Source of the DNA: Bradyrhizobium lablabi
Lineage (GTDB): Bacteria; Pseudomonadota; Alphaproteobacteria; Rhizobiales; Xanthobacteraceae
Length of the DNA: 36,730 nucleotides
Assembly: GCF_001440475.1 (NCBI RefSeq)
Contig: NZ_LLYB01000051.1
Span: forward strand, 4,423-41,152
Direction: 5' to 3'
Of the stretch, positions 24,567 through 32,517 are shown in pieces. Position numbers and translations under genes: made by a program. The notes under the pieces are model-generated. The model searched no databases, had not been told where the DNA came from, and saw nothing but the letters and a program-made list of their open reading frames with translations. Position 1 is the first letter of the stretch. Each line of letters opens with the position of its first letter.

Positions 24567-24643
24567 TGGCGATCCCGGGAAGACTCGAACTTCCGACCTA
24601 CGGTTTAGGAAACCGTCGCTCTATCCGGCTGAGCTACGGGACC
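24567..24643 (-). tRNA. tRNA-Arg (anticodon CCT)
   Basis: The minus strand folds as a complete cloverleaf of 77 bases including an encoded CCA (complement of 24567-24569). The acceptor arm GGTCCCG pairs with CGGGATC with one G-T pair, followed by discriminator G. The D arm contains AGCTCAGCCGGATAGAGC. The anticodon stem ACGGT/ACCGT encloses loop TTCCTAA, giving CCT, which reads AGG. The T arm has GTTCGAGTC. No integrase or attachment duplication was found next to it. Confidence 0.96.
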
Positions 24644-25074
24644 GCGGACCCGCTCGGACAAGCAGGTGCTTGGGACGCTTCATAGCAAAGCAGACCTGCC
24701 ATCGCCAGCCCTCTTGGGCTGGCCGCCGGATGAAAGGGAGCGCTCACGCCGGGAACGGGTTAGATGTCAGCGCGTACCGATGCGTTGGTGTCGCAGCAAG
24801 AAACCGGCAAAATAGCTGCGTTCATCATTCTCCGTTGCGGCCGGTTGCCACCCGGCGTGAGCCGATATTTCAACGCAGACCGCCATAACAATGTTTCCGC
24901 GCCAGGACGCATAAAGCCTGCGGCCAAGCAACCCGCTTGCCCACCGGCCTTCGCCGCCGGTATCTCCGCGCCGCGTCCTTCAGACTTGTTCCGAACCTTC
25001 TCGCAAAAAACGCCGAGGAACATTCGCGCCTGCGCCCTGTTCTAGGAAAATCGATCACTTCCGAGGAGGATAAA
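24644..25074. other. Gene-free 431-base region beside tRNA-Arg
   Basis: No convincing coding sequence: the longest readings here lack ribosome sites and family features. It holds a seven-base hairpin CCAGCCC-TCTT-GGGCTGG (24705-24722) and an exact 12-base inverted pair GCTCACGCCGGG (24742-24753) and CCCGGCGTGAGC (24851-24862), 97 bases apart. The right end carries GAGGAGGA (25063-25070), the ribosome site of the PRC-barrel gene. The tRNA promoter should lie in its left end, but no clear -35/-10 was seen. Confidence 0.6.
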
Positions 25075-25608
25075 ATGCAGAAACTTCTAGCTGCGGCTCT
25101 CTTGAGCGCCGCCGTCTTCAGTGCCCCCGCCTATGCGCAGTCGCCCCAGCCCGCGGACAAAGCCGCGCCTGCCGCGACCAGCGCCGGCACACATGAAAAG
25201 ATGATGCTCAAGGGCAATTGGCGCGCGTCCAAGCTCATGGGCCTCGACGTCTACAATGAAGCCAACGAGAAGCTCGGCGACATCAACGAGCTGATCCTGG
25301 ACAAGAACGGCAAGGTCGCCGCCGTAGTCATCGGCGTCGGCGGTTTCCTGGGCATGGGCGAGCATGACATCGCCGTTTCCATGGACAAGCTCAAATTCAT
25401 GGAAGAGCCGGTGCGCACGAGTTCGACCGCGCCGGCCACGACGACGCGCGAGACCACCAAGGAAACAACGACCGGTGCGGCTACGACCACCACCACGACC
25501 GCACGTAGCGGCACTGCGAACGACTGGATGCCCGATCACGCGGTGATGAGCGGCACCAAGGAGCAGCTCAAGGCGATGCCGCAGTTCAAGTACTCAGACT
25601 ATAACTAA
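25075..25608 (+). CDS. Exported PRC-barrel domain protein
   Basis: A 177-residue protein with a Sec signal peptide (1 to about 21, ending APAYA before QSPQ). A PRC-barrel core (about 50-108) includes WRASKLMGLDVYNEANEKLGDINELILDKNGKVAAVVIGVGGFLGMGEHDIAV, described here in pieces. A Thr-rich linker (about 121-147) and a short conserved-looking tail follow. PRC-barrel proteins of this exported type are common in rhizobia and of unknown role, perhaps envelope or stress related. The strong ribosome site GAGGAGGA and a 12-base-arm terminator suggest a monocistronic, well-expressed gene. Confidence 0.9.
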   Translation: MQKLLAAALLSAAVFSAPAYAQSPQPADKAAPAATSAGTHEKMMLKGNWRASKLMGLDVYNEANEKLGDINELILDKNGKVAAVVIGVGGFLGMGEHDIAVSMDKLKFMEEPVRTSSTAPATTTRETTKETTTGAATTTTTTARSGTANDWMPDHAVMSGTKEQLKAMPQFKYSDYN

Positions 25609-25630
25609 GGCGTTCCACAGCTTCGGTTGG

Positions 25631-25658
25631 TCAAGGCCCCGCTCCGGCGGGGCCTTGA
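25631..25658. terminator. Intrinsic-terminator hairpin after the PRC-barrel gene
   Basis: TCAAGGCCCCGC, a TCCG loop, then GCGGGGCCTTGA: exact 12-base arms 22 bases after the PRC-barrel stop and 19 bases before the convergent TctC stop. It is followed on the plus strand by TTATG, so the U tract is short. Its position suits two-way termination. Confidence 0.85.
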
Positions 25659-25677
25659 TTATGAGCGCACCCCGCCG

Positions 25678-26637
25678 CTACGCCTTGATATTGTTCTCGC
25701 GCACCACCTGGCCCCAGATGCCGACCTGCTTGGCGAAGAACGTCGAAAATTCCTTGCCGTCGGCGAGCAGCAGCGTCATCTGCTGCGTTTCCTGCAATTG
25801 CGTCGCCACCGCCGGCTCGCTCAAAATCTCCTTCACCGATTTCGCCATGGCGGCGATGATTTCGGCCGGCGTGTCCTTGGGCGCAAAGATGCCCCACCAG
25901 GCCAGCGTCTCGAAATCGGGAAAGCCTGCCTCGATCGCGGTCTGGGTGTCCTTGAGCACCGGCATCCGCTCGAGGCCCAATTGCAGGATCGGCCGTAGCA
26001 TGTTGGTGCCGAGCTGCGCCGTGATCAGCGCCGCCGATCCCACGATCATGTCGACATGGCCGCCGAGCACGTCGTTCATCGCCGGACCGCCGCCGCGGTA
26101 GGGCACATGCGTGATCTCGACACCGGCCTTCTTGCCGAGCACCGTCATCGCCAGATGGCCGAGCGTGCCGATGCCGACGGAGGCGTATTTCACAGCGCCG
26201 GGTTTGGCCTTGCAGGCCGCCACCACGTCGGCAAAATTTTTGTACGGCCGCTCGGCATTCGCGGCGACGACGTAAGGTGCGGTGCCGACCAGGAACACCG
26301 GCACCAGATCCTTTTCGACATCCACCCCCGGCTTTTCCAGGATCGAGGGAATCACCGCATGCGAATCGAAGGTCACCAGGAACGTCGCGCCGTCAGGCGC
26401 GCTCTTGGCAACCTGGATGGCGCCGAGCGAGCCGGCCGCGCCCGACTTGTTCTCTACCAGCACGGTGCGGCCGAGCTTCGTCTGCAAATGAGACTGCAAT
26501 AGCCGCGCCAGCGCGTCGGTCGATCCCCCCGGTGGAAACGGCACCACCAGCGTCATGTTTTTGGCCGGCTGCGTCAGCGCCGGCGTCACTGCGAACGCGG
26601 CTGACGCCGCAAGCAAGTTGCGTCGTGTAATCTTCAC
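25678..26637 (-). CDS. Tripartite tricarboxylate transporter binding protein (TctC/Bug family)
   Basis: A 319-residue exported protein. A twin-arginine leader KITRRNLLAASAAFAV is followed by MTLVVPFPPGGSTDALARLL, the family's characteristic opening, then ENKSGAAGSLGAIQVAKSAPDG and VPYRGGGPAMNDVLGGHVDMI. Bug proteins bind carboxylates and other small organics. No TctA or TctB gene is nearby, which is usual for Bug genes. The start is a GTG at 26637 with GGAGAGG five bases upstream; the in-frame reading to 26931 runs through the upstream cupin gene. It is the third gene of the RraA-cupin-TctC unit. Confidence 0.9.
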   Translation of the reverse strand: MKITRRNLLAASAAFAVTPALTQPAKNMTLVVPFPPGGSTDALARLLQSHLQTKLGRTVLVENKSGAAGSLGAIQVAKSAPDGATFLVTFDSHAVIPSILEKPGVDVEKDLVPVFLVGTAPYVVAANAERPYKNFADVVAACKAKPGAVKYASVGIGTLGHLAMTVLGKKAGVEITHVPYRGGGPAMNDVLGGHVDMIVGSAALITAQLGTNMLRPILQLGLERMPVLKDTQTAIEAGFPDFETLAWWGIFAPKDTPAEIIAAMAKSVKEILSEPAVATQLQETQQMTLLLADGKEFSTFFAKQVGIWGQVVRENNIKA

Positions 26638-26695
26638 CGAACCTCTCCTCCCAGTGTCGCCTGCGATTTTTTGTTTTTGTTCGCAAGGCTGGTGT

Positions 26696-27064
26696 TTAAG
26701 TGCCGAAGCCGGACCCGGCTTTCTTGTACTCGGGCCGCGGCGGGCTGAAGATGTCAAGCACGCGGGCGCCTTCCGGTCCAGCCCGCATCGTATGCGGCAC
26801 GTTGCCGGGCGTGCGCCAGAAATCACCCTTCTTGACCGGAATTTCCTCCCCGCCCTGGACGCGGACCGCCGACCCATCGAGCAGCACGCCCCATTGCTCC
26901 TCGGGGTGGTGATGCAGGGTGCCTTGCGCATGCGGCGCCAGCGTCACCACCGACAGCATCGCGTGCTCGCCGGAGAAGATGCGCGTGGTGACGCCGGCAG
27001 CGAGTTCGCGAAACAGGCCGTCAGCCGTGTTATCCAGATTGTGGAATTCGTCTTTCTGGCTCAT
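26696..27064 (-). CDS. Single-domain cupin protein
   Basis: A 122-residue cupin. The metal-binding motif is HHHPEEQWGVLLDG (His51, His53, Glu56 region) and the second motif has NVPHTM (His91). Small cupins like this often act as dioxygenases, isomerases or ligand sensors for organic acids. Placement between an RraA-like enzyme gene and a TctC binding protein suggests action on the same compound. The ATG at 27064 follows GGAGGG directly upstream; an in-frame ATG at 27079 abuts the RraA gene's stop and lacks a site. Confidence 0.85.
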   Translation of the reverse strand: MSQKDEFHNLDNTADGLFRELAAGVTTRIFSGEHAMLSVVTLAPHAQGTLHHHPEEQWGVLLDGSAVRVQGGEEIPVKKGDFWRTPGNVPHTMRAGPEGARVLDIFSPPRPEYKKAGSGFGT

Positions 27065-27079
27065 CGTCCCTCCGTTCAA

Positions 27080-27718
27080 TCAGGATTTGCCGTAACTGCC
27101 CTGGTAGCGGCCTTCGCGAATCGAGACGAGAGTTTGCTCCTCGCGCGCGATCTGGGCGCGGACCGCCTCCAGCAAGCCGGGTGCGGTCGAAGCGGGGAAC
27201 GACACCACGCCGTCTTCGTCGCCGACCACGATATCGCCGGGAGAAATCACCGAGCCGCCGATCGATACCGGCACGTTGATTTCACCCGGACCGCTCTTGT
27301 AGGGCCCGCGGTGGATCGCGCTCCGCGCAAAGCATGGAAAGTCGGAGGCGGCGAACGCCGCGACATCGCGGATCGCACCGTCGATTACATAGCCCGCGGC
27401 GCCGCGGTATTCGGCGATGGTCTTCATGATTTCGCCGACCAGCGCCCGCGTCTCGTCGCCGCCGCCATCGACCACGATCACATCGCCCGGGCCGACCAGT
27501 TCCAGCGCCTTGTGAATCGCCAGATTGTCGCCCGGCCGCGTCCGCACGGTGAAGGCCACCCCCACCAGCCGCCCGCCGCGATGGAAGGGACGAAGACCCA
27601 CGGCGCCCGGCAGGCGAGCGAGATTGTCTGAGATGATCGAGGTCGGCGCATCCCGGAAGGCTTCGATCAGGTCGGCTGCGGGCTTTGGCACGCTGGTCAT
27701 GGCCGTGGTGATGTTCAT
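27080..27718 (-). CDS. RraA-like protein (HMG/oxaloacetate aldolase-like fold)
   Basis: A 212-residue protein of the RraA/4-hydroxy-4-methyl-2-oxoglutarate aldolase family, with GDVIVVDGGGDETRALVGEI (about 78-97) and the Arg-Asp pair in VIDGAIRDVAAF (Arg117, Asp118). The acidic residue that follows two to four positions later in aldolase members is absent (Ala121, Phe122, Ala123), so aldolase activity is uncertain. Oxaloacetate decarboxylation or an unknown carboxylate reaction is possible. GGAGGG lies about nine bases before the ATG at 27718. First gene of the unit with the cupin and TctC genes, divergent from the AraC-type gene. Confidence 0.85.
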   Translation of the reverse strand: MNITTAMTSVPKPAADLIEAFRDAPTSIISDNLARLPGAVGLRPFHRGGRLVGVAFTVRTRPGDNLAIHKALELVGPGDVIVVDGGGDETRALVGEIMKTIAEYRGAAGYVIDGAIRDVAAFAASDFPCFARSAIHRGPYKSGPGEINVPVSIGGSVISPGDIVVGDEDGVVSFPASTAPGLLEAVRAQIAREEQTLVSIREGRYQGSYGKS

Positions 27719-28074
27719 AAAAACGGTTCCCTCCTGCGGCTCCGGCACGCCCGGCACGAGGGCTCCAGACCAGCCGCCACATGATGACGTCGGTTGCGGC
27801 AAAACAATTAGCATTCCGCTTGAGCAGGTATAATGGATTTGAATGGGTCCGGGCGACCGGTCGGCCGGCCGGGGAAACGGGCAGCTGGTGCTGCGTGAAC
27901 CCGCGTAGCGCACGGGCCAGCGCCAGACGTCGCGAAACCGACAGCCCTTCCCTGCTTTTTTTCTCTGCGACCGAAAGCCGCTTGCAATCCTCTCCCCGGC
28001 CACACTTCTTAATGCGACGTTAACCAGACCCGCCGACGCTGGCGGCAAAAGATTCGCGCTGCCGGTGCCTCACG
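27719..28074. promoter_or_regulatory. 356-base divergent control region between the RraA unit and the AraC-type gene
   Basis: No gene is visible. On the plus strand a perfect TATAAT occurs at 27829-27834, but no good -35 lies 16-18 bases before it, and it is about 240 bases from the regulator's start. On the minus strand the ribosome site GGAGGG of the RraA gene lies near 27731. No strong palindrome was found. An activator-dependent promoter would fit the AraC-type gene alongside. Confidence 0.4.
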
Positions 28075-29031
28075 ATGCAGTTCCAGAAGCTGGTCCCCTC
28101 GCCGGCGCTTTCGATCGTCCAGTTCTCCGACATCGATGCCTTCCGGCCGGTCGAATTTGTCGCGGACGCGCGCAGCGTCCCGCTCAGCCTTGCGAATTTC
28201 CATACGGCGCGCGCGATGGTGCAGTTGCCGGGCTGCCAGATCACGGTGCTCAGCTCGTTCCCACGCATTGTCGACGTCAGCTACCGCGCGACGCACGGCG
28301 TCGTCATCTTCCAGATCGAGAACGATTACGACGTCGCCGTCAACGGCATGTCCGTGGACCGTCCGGCATTCATCGGCATGCGCGGCAATGTCGATTTGCA
28401 GTTCGTCGAACCTCGCGGATCGCTGCACGCGATCATCACGCTCGGCGCCGGCCTGCGCGATCGGGAGTGGTTCGATACGCCGGACCTGCTCCGCCCGTTC
28501 ACGCCCACCCTCGAGGCTCTGGCAACCGTCAGATCCATCACGACGAACATCTTGCAGACGGCTTCCGCCAGACCGGCGCTGCTGCTGGAGCCGCGCTCGG
28601 CGCTGGCCCTCCAGGAAGACCTGCTGCTCGCCATCGACGAGATGTTCCGTCGCGGCAGAACGCCTGATGTGGCGGGCAGGATCGCAAGCAGGGGCTATTG
28701 CCGCCTCGTTCGCATGATCGACGAGTATGTCGCGTTTCACGCCGCCTCGCCGATCTACAGCGCCGACCTCGCCGAACAATGCGGCGTATCGGTCAGGACA
28801 CTCGGCACGGCAGTGGCGAGTGTTCGCGGCATGAGCCTGCATCGCTATCTGCGTCTCAAGCAGCTTTGGTCGGCCCGCGCGCAACTGGTGAAGGGTTCTG
28901 ACGCGATCACCGTGACGTCGTGTGCGCGCGCCAACGGCTTCCATCACATGGGCGAATTCGCACGGCTCTATCGCGCCACGTTCCATGAGACGGCGTCGAC
29001 CACCTTGGCCCGCGCGCGACGCGCTGACTGA
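28075..29031 (+). CDS. AraC-family transcriptional regulator
   Basis: A 318-residue protein. The N-terminal two-thirds is an effector/dimerisation domain resembling the AraC_binding_2 type. The C-terminal part (about 225-312) carries the double helix-turn-helix: SADLAEQCGVSVRTLGTAVASVRG for the first unit and VTSCARANGFHHMGEFARLYRATFHETAS for the second. The gene is divergent from the RraA-cupin-TctC unit and is its probable regulator. The first in-frame ATG is used; no ribosome site is clear. Confidence 0.9.
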   Translation: MQFQKLVPSPALSIVQFSDIDAFRPVEFVADARSVPLSLANFHTARAMVQLPGCQITVLSSFPRIVDVSYRATHGVVIFQIENDYDVAVNGMSVDRPAFIGMRGNVDLQFVEPRGSLHAIITLGAGLRDREWFDTPDLLRPFTPTLEALATVRSITTNILQTASARPALLLEPRSALALQEDLLLAIDEMFRRGRTPDVAGRIASRGYCRLVRMIDEYVAFHAASPIYSADLAEQCGVSVRTLGTAVASVRGMSLHRYLRLKQLWSARAQLVKGSDAITVTSCARANGFHHMGEFARLYRATFHETASTTLARARRAD

Positions 29032-29211
29032 TTGTTGCCACAATGTGGCGTGCTTATCCGCTCGCCTTCAGACGCCCGTGGTTAGAATCGCTGCAAGGTT
29101 GCGCGCGGAACTTTGCTTTGCCGTTGAATTTCTTCAAGATTTTTAATGGCCTAGCACTGTGTTCCGTCGGTCACATCCAGAGGGTAAGCTCACAACGCTA
29201 GCGGGAAAATC

Positions 29212-29946
29212 GTGCAATTTCGGCGTGACAGCGCTGCCAAAATGATGACAATCGACTCAATCAAAGTTCCCAAGAATTCGACTGGAGCAAAATCGTCCGT
29301 GGTCGCCTCACGTGCACCGTCATTTGTTTTTGCCGCGATCGGAGGCCTGCTCGTGTTCGCGCCGGCGCCGTCGAACGCGCAATGGTGGCGCAGCACGCCG
29401 GTGGATTTCGAATCATGCGCCGACGTGGCCGAGAAAGCGAATACCAAGGAAGAAAAAACGGCGAAGCTTGCCGAATGCAATGCGAAGTTCGCCGGCCGCC
29501 GCAAGGCAGGCGGCGGTTACACCTATTACGATTTCATGCAGGACCGCACCTTCGATATCGCGGGCCCCAATCCGACGCCGGAAGAGCAGAAGAAGATCGA
29601 CGAGCACTACACCGCCTATCTGGAGCGCGAGCGCCGCAACCACCTCGCCGCGGCGCAGGCGGCCAAGCAGCAGCCGGAGCCGCCGCCCGCGCAAGGGTTG
29701 CAGCAGATCTCGCTGCGCACCGAGCAGTCGAACGCGATGCAGGCCGCTCCGCCGATCGAGACCGAAAAGGTGCCGATACCAATAGCCAGTCCCGTCAAGC
29801 AGGCGGCGCGCATCCGCGCTGCCCAGTGCGCCAAGGACCAGTTCTCGTGTGAATGGCCGCGACTCTCGGAGAGCATCAACGGACTGAAAAAGCTGCTCAA
29901 TCCGCAGCAGCAGCAACAGCAGCCGGCCAAGCAGAAGAAGGGCTGA
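29212..29946 (+). CDS. Exported hypothetical protein, Gln/Pro-rich C-terminus
   Basis: About 244 residues when read from a GTG at 29212 preceded by GCGGGAAA; ATGs at 29242 and 29245 are alternatives. A signal peptide (ending about APSNA before QWW) is followed by a charged helical region with YYDFMQDRTFDIAGPNPTPEEQKKIDEHYTAYLERERR, given here as separate landmarks. Next come a Gln/Pro-rich stretch, two late cysteines (CAKDQFSCEWPRLSESI) and a run of glutamines near the end. No family is recognised. It stands alone between the AraC-type gene and a small exported protein on the other strand. Confidence 0.75.
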   Translation: MQFRRDSAAKMMTIDSIKVPKNSTGAKSSVVASRAPSFVFAAIGGLLVFAPAPSNAQWWRSTPVDFESCADVAEKANTKEEKTAKLAECNAKFAGRRKAGGGYTYYDFMQDRTFDIAGPNPTPEEQKKIDEHYTAYLERERRNHLAAAQAAKQQPEPPPAQGLQQISLRTEQSNAMQAAPPIETEKVPIPIASPVKQAARIRAAQCAKDQFSCEWPRLSESINGLKKLLNPQQQQQQPAKQKKG

Positions 29947-30053
29947 CGCTCGGCTTCATTCCGAAGCGCGCGTAGCGCGAATCCTGGTGTGCGGCTTGCA
30001 CATCGAAGAAGCCCGGAATCTAACGCGAGCTTCCGCACGTGGCGCCGTCGGCA

Positions 30054-30251
30054 TCAATGCGCCCGCGGCTTCTTGACCCGGCGCGGCTTGACGACGGGCG
30101 TTGTGGCCGCCCGCGCCGCCGCCCGCTGTTCCTGCAGGCGCGCGTCATAGCCCGGTGACGGCGTTGCCGTCGGCGGCACGGCCTGCGCGGGCGAGAGTAG
30201 CGCCCAGCCGGCCAAAATGACGATCGCCAGCGGCGCTCCCGTTCGTTTCAT
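30054..30251 (-). CDS. Small exported basic protein, hypothetical
   Basis: A 65-residue protein with a signal peptide (1 to about 24, ending PAQA before VPPT), a Pro/Ala-rich middle and a basic tail KPRRVKKPRAH. GGAGAAGC six bases before the ATG supports translation. The mature peptide of about 40 residues is probably unstructured and may bind an acidic surface. No family is recognised. Confidence 0.6.
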   Translation of the reverse strand: MKRTGAPLAIVILAGWALLSPAQAVPPTATPSPGYDARLQEQRAAARAATTPVVKPRRVKKPRAH

Positions 30252-30315
30252 GTCGCTTCTCCCATCGGCTTTGCGATACGAAATTCGCGCCGGATCAGCA
30301 CCATTTCAAGGCCGA

Positions 30316-31323
30316 TCAATAGCGCCTACGAATCTGCTCCGGCGTCAGGCCGGGCGAGCCGTTGGCGTCGCGCTCGGCCTGACGGATCAATTCCACGATC
30401 CGGCGTGACAGCGGCACGTCCAGGCCGCGCCGGTCGGCGATTTCGGTGATCACACCCTGTAGGTAGTCGATCTCGGTGCGGCGGCCGCGCTGCAGATCTT
30501 CCCACATCGATGAGCGCGCCTCGGGATCGATCTTCATCGTCCGCCCCAGCACGGCTTCGAAGATGAAATTCGGCACCCGCAGCAAATGCGTGACCAAGCC
30601 GACGGGAAGCGGCGTCGGCGATACCGACTTGATGCCCTCGGCGCGGATCGCGGCCAGGCCTTCCGCCATCTGGTCGGCGAACAGGCGGCGCCATGCGCGC
30701 TGGCTGAGTTGCTTACGCAGCGGCAGATCGGCCAGCGCATTGAGCGCGTTGTTGAGATTGAACAGCAGCTTGCCCCATTGCACGCCCTCGATGTTGTCGG
30801 TCGGCCGCACCTTCAATCCCGGCACCGACAGTGTCTCCGCCGTGCGCGCCTCGTCCTGCTCGATCACAATGTCGCCCGAGGTGGCGCGATGAAACCGCCC
30901 GTTGCCGAGCGCGATCACGTTGAACGGCACCATGCCGCCCAGCACGCGCCGGCCCGGCAGGCGGTTACGCAGCACGGCCGCGTTGCCGACGCCGTTCTGC
31001 AGGCTGACCACGACCACATCTGATGGTGCGTGCCTTGCGATCACGTCGGCCATGGCAGCGGTATCCGCGCTCTTGACCGTGACCAGCACGACGCCGGCAT
31101 CCTCAAAAACAGAAGGATTTTCCGACAATGCGAACCGATCGCGTGGGATGGTCTGGTCGAAGCCTTCAAAGCTCGTCGGCCGCAGGCCGCTCGCTTCGAT
31201 TTCGGCAATCACGCGCGGGCGCGCCAGCAGCGCGACAGGGCGGCCGCCGGCCGCCAGCATGCCGCCGACAAAGCAGCCGATGCTGCCGGCACCCGCGACA
31301 CCGATCGTCTGGCCCGAAACCAT
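30316..31323 (-). CDS. 2-dehydropantoate 2-reductase homologue (ApbA/PanE family)
   Basis: A 335-residue reductase with GAGSIG (11-16) in the NADPH-binding domain, TVKSAD, LQNGVGN and VQWGKLLFNLNNALNAL, which carry the usual catalytic Lys and Asn positions. The C-terminal domain ends with a substrate-site acid region (RRTEIDYLQGVI) that fits true ketopantoate reductases better than the paralogue at 15545. No other pan gene is near. The ATG at 31323 is preferred by homology; a TTG at 31347 has GAGG six bases upstream and would add eight residues. Confidence 0.88.
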   Translation of the reverse strand: MVSGQTIGVAGAGSIGCFVGGMLAAGGRPVALLARPRVIAEIEASGLRPTSFEGFDQTIPRDRFALSENPSVFEDAGVVLVTVKSADTAAMADVIARHAPSDVVVVSLQNGVGNAAVLRNRLPGRRVLGGMVPFNVIALGNGRFHRATSGDIVIEQDEARTAETLSVPGLKVRPTDNIEGVQWGKLLFNLNNALNALADLPLRKQLSQRAWRRLFADQMAEGLAAIRAEGIKSVSPTPLPVGLVTHLLRVPNFIFEAVLGRTMKIDPEARSSMWEDLQRGRRTEIDYLQGVITEIADRRGLDVPLSRRIVELIRQAERDANGSPGLTPEQIRRRY

Positions 31324-31458
31324 TTGACACCCATCGCGTTGCAACAAGCCTCGATAGCAGAACCGTCAGCCAGTGCCTATCGGACGCATCCGGCCGCGAC
31401 TTGTAACCGTCATGGGCCGACTTTATGTTTCGCACGGGGCTACGCGGAGGAGACGACC

Positions 31459-32046
31459 ATGGGTTTACTCGACGTACTCAACGGCATGCAGAACGGCCCA
31501 CGCGGCCCGAGCACCCCCAGCGCACAATCCGATAGCGGCGGCGGCATGTCACCGATGACAATGGCGATCCTGGCGCTATTGGCCTGGAAAGGCATCAAGC
31601 ATTTCACCGGCAGTCAGGCGGGCAGCGCGCAGCGACCGACACCCGCCCCTGCCCCTGCCCCCGGCAATGTGACTGCCGGCATGCCCGGCGGCGGCGCGGG
31701 CGGTATGAGCGACTTGCTCAAGGGCGGATTGGGCGGCCTGCTCGCGGGCGGCGCGGCCGGCACCATCCTGAGCGGCGGCCTCGGCGACCTCATGAAGCAG
31801 TTGCAACAGAACGGCCTTGGCGATCAGGCCGACTCCTGGGTCAGCAACGGCCCCAACAAGCAGGTCGCGCCCGGCGATCTCGCCAACGCGCTCGGCGCCG
31901 ACCAGATCGAGTCTCTCTCTTCGCAGAGCGGCCTGTCGCGCGATGATTTGCTGCAAGGCCTCAGCCAGTACCTGCCCGATGTCGTCAATCACCTGACGCC
32001 GGACGGGCGACTGCCGAGCGACAACGAAATGTCGGGACGGATCTGA
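31459..32046 (+). CDS. YidB-like DUF937 family protein
   Basis: A 195-residue protein beginning MGLLDVLNGM, the typical YidB start. A hydrophobic segment (MTMAILALLAWKGI) is followed by a Pro/Ala linker and Gly-rich repeats (GGLGGLLAGGAAG). The conserved C-terminal YidB part includes ADSWVSNGPNKQVAPGDLANALG and LLQGLSQYLPDVVNHLTPDGRLP. The role is unknown. GGAGGAGA lies six bases before the ATG. The next gene encodes a small membrane protein of the GlsB type on the same strand. Confidence 0.9.
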   Translation: MGLLDVLNGMQNGPRGPSTPSAQSDSGGGMSPMTMAILALLAWKGIKHFTGSQAGSAQRPTPAPAPAPGNVTAGMPGGGAGGMSDLLKGGLGGLLAGGAAGTILSGGLGDLMKQLQQNGLGDQADSWVSNGPNKQVAPGDLANALGADQIESLSSQSGLSRDDLLQGLSQYLPDVVNHLTPDGRLPSDNEMSGRI

Positions 32047-32116
32047 CGCCGCGATCGCGCGGTGCGCTGGCAGCACCCCGCCGTTTCATCATCGACGCAG
32101 TGGGAAAGGGACAGAC

Positions 32117-32395
32117 ATGAGCGGCATTCTCTGGATCATCTTCGTCGGCTTCGTCGCCGGCATCATCGCGCGGATTCTTTCACCCGGTCCGAATAACCCG
32201 AGCGGCTTCATCCTGACCACGGTGCTCGGCATCGCCGGCGCATTTCTGGCGACCTGGATCGGCCAGGCGATCGGCCATTACAGCCCCGACCAGGGCGCCG
32301 GCTTCATCACCGCCACCATCGGCGCGCTGGTGGTGCTGTTCATCTGGAACCGGCTGGTGGCAAGGCGCATGATCCCGGATCCGGGAAATAGGTGA
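32117..32395 (+). CDS. GlsB/YeaQ/YmgE family stress-response membrane protein
   Basis: A 92-residue integral membrane protein with three hydrophobic helices (LWIIFVGFVAGIIARIL, then FILTTVLGIAGAFLATWIG, then FITATIGALVVLFIW). The motif arrangement is that of transglycosylase-associated/YeaQ proteins, often induced by envelope or stationary-phase stress in other bacteria. It lies 70 bases after the YidB-like gene and could be cotranscribed. AAAGGGACAG before the ATG provides a ribosome site. Confidence 0.9.
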   Translation: MSGILWIIFVGFVAGIIARILSPGPNNPSGFILTTVLGIAGAFLATWIGQAIGHYSPDQGAGFITATIGALVVLFIWNRLVARRMIPDPGNR

Positions 32396-32414
32396 CGACA
32401 TTGCGTATTTGGTC

Positions 32415-32499
32415 GTAGCCCGGAGCGCAGCGCAATCCGGGACAGCATCGCACGCGGCTTCGGTTCTCCCGGGTTGGCGCTTCGCTTCACCCGGGCTAC
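32415..32499. repeat. Palindromic intergenic repeat, second copy of the GTAGCCCGG family
   Basis: GTAGCCCGG at 32415-32423 and CCGGGCTAC at 32491-32499 bound an imperfect palindrome related to 38-115. It lies 19 bases after the GlsB-type stop and before a convergent gene end, a typical place for such an element. Confidence 0.7.
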
Positions 32500-32517
32500 G
32501 AGGCCCTACGCTTCCGA

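Noticed and set aside
24764..25045. A 93-codon reading frame in the gap beside tRNA-Arg
   Set aside because: No ribosome site, no family features, and composition typical of chance frames in GC-rich DNA.
24567..25074. Genomic-island boundary at tRNA-Arg
   Set aside because: No integrase gene and no duplicated tRNA 3' end were found on either side within the window.
27829..27834. TATAAT as a promoter for the AraC-type gene
   Set aside because: No suitable -35 upstream and about 240 bases from the start codon; listed only within the control region.
28009..29043. A 344-codon minus-strand reading frame
   Set aside because: It is antisense to the AraC-type regulator, which has convincing helix-turn-helix motifs.
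29036..29048. Terminator after the AraC-type gene (GCCAC-AAT-GTGGC)
   Set aside because: Only five-base arms and no U tract; too weak to call.
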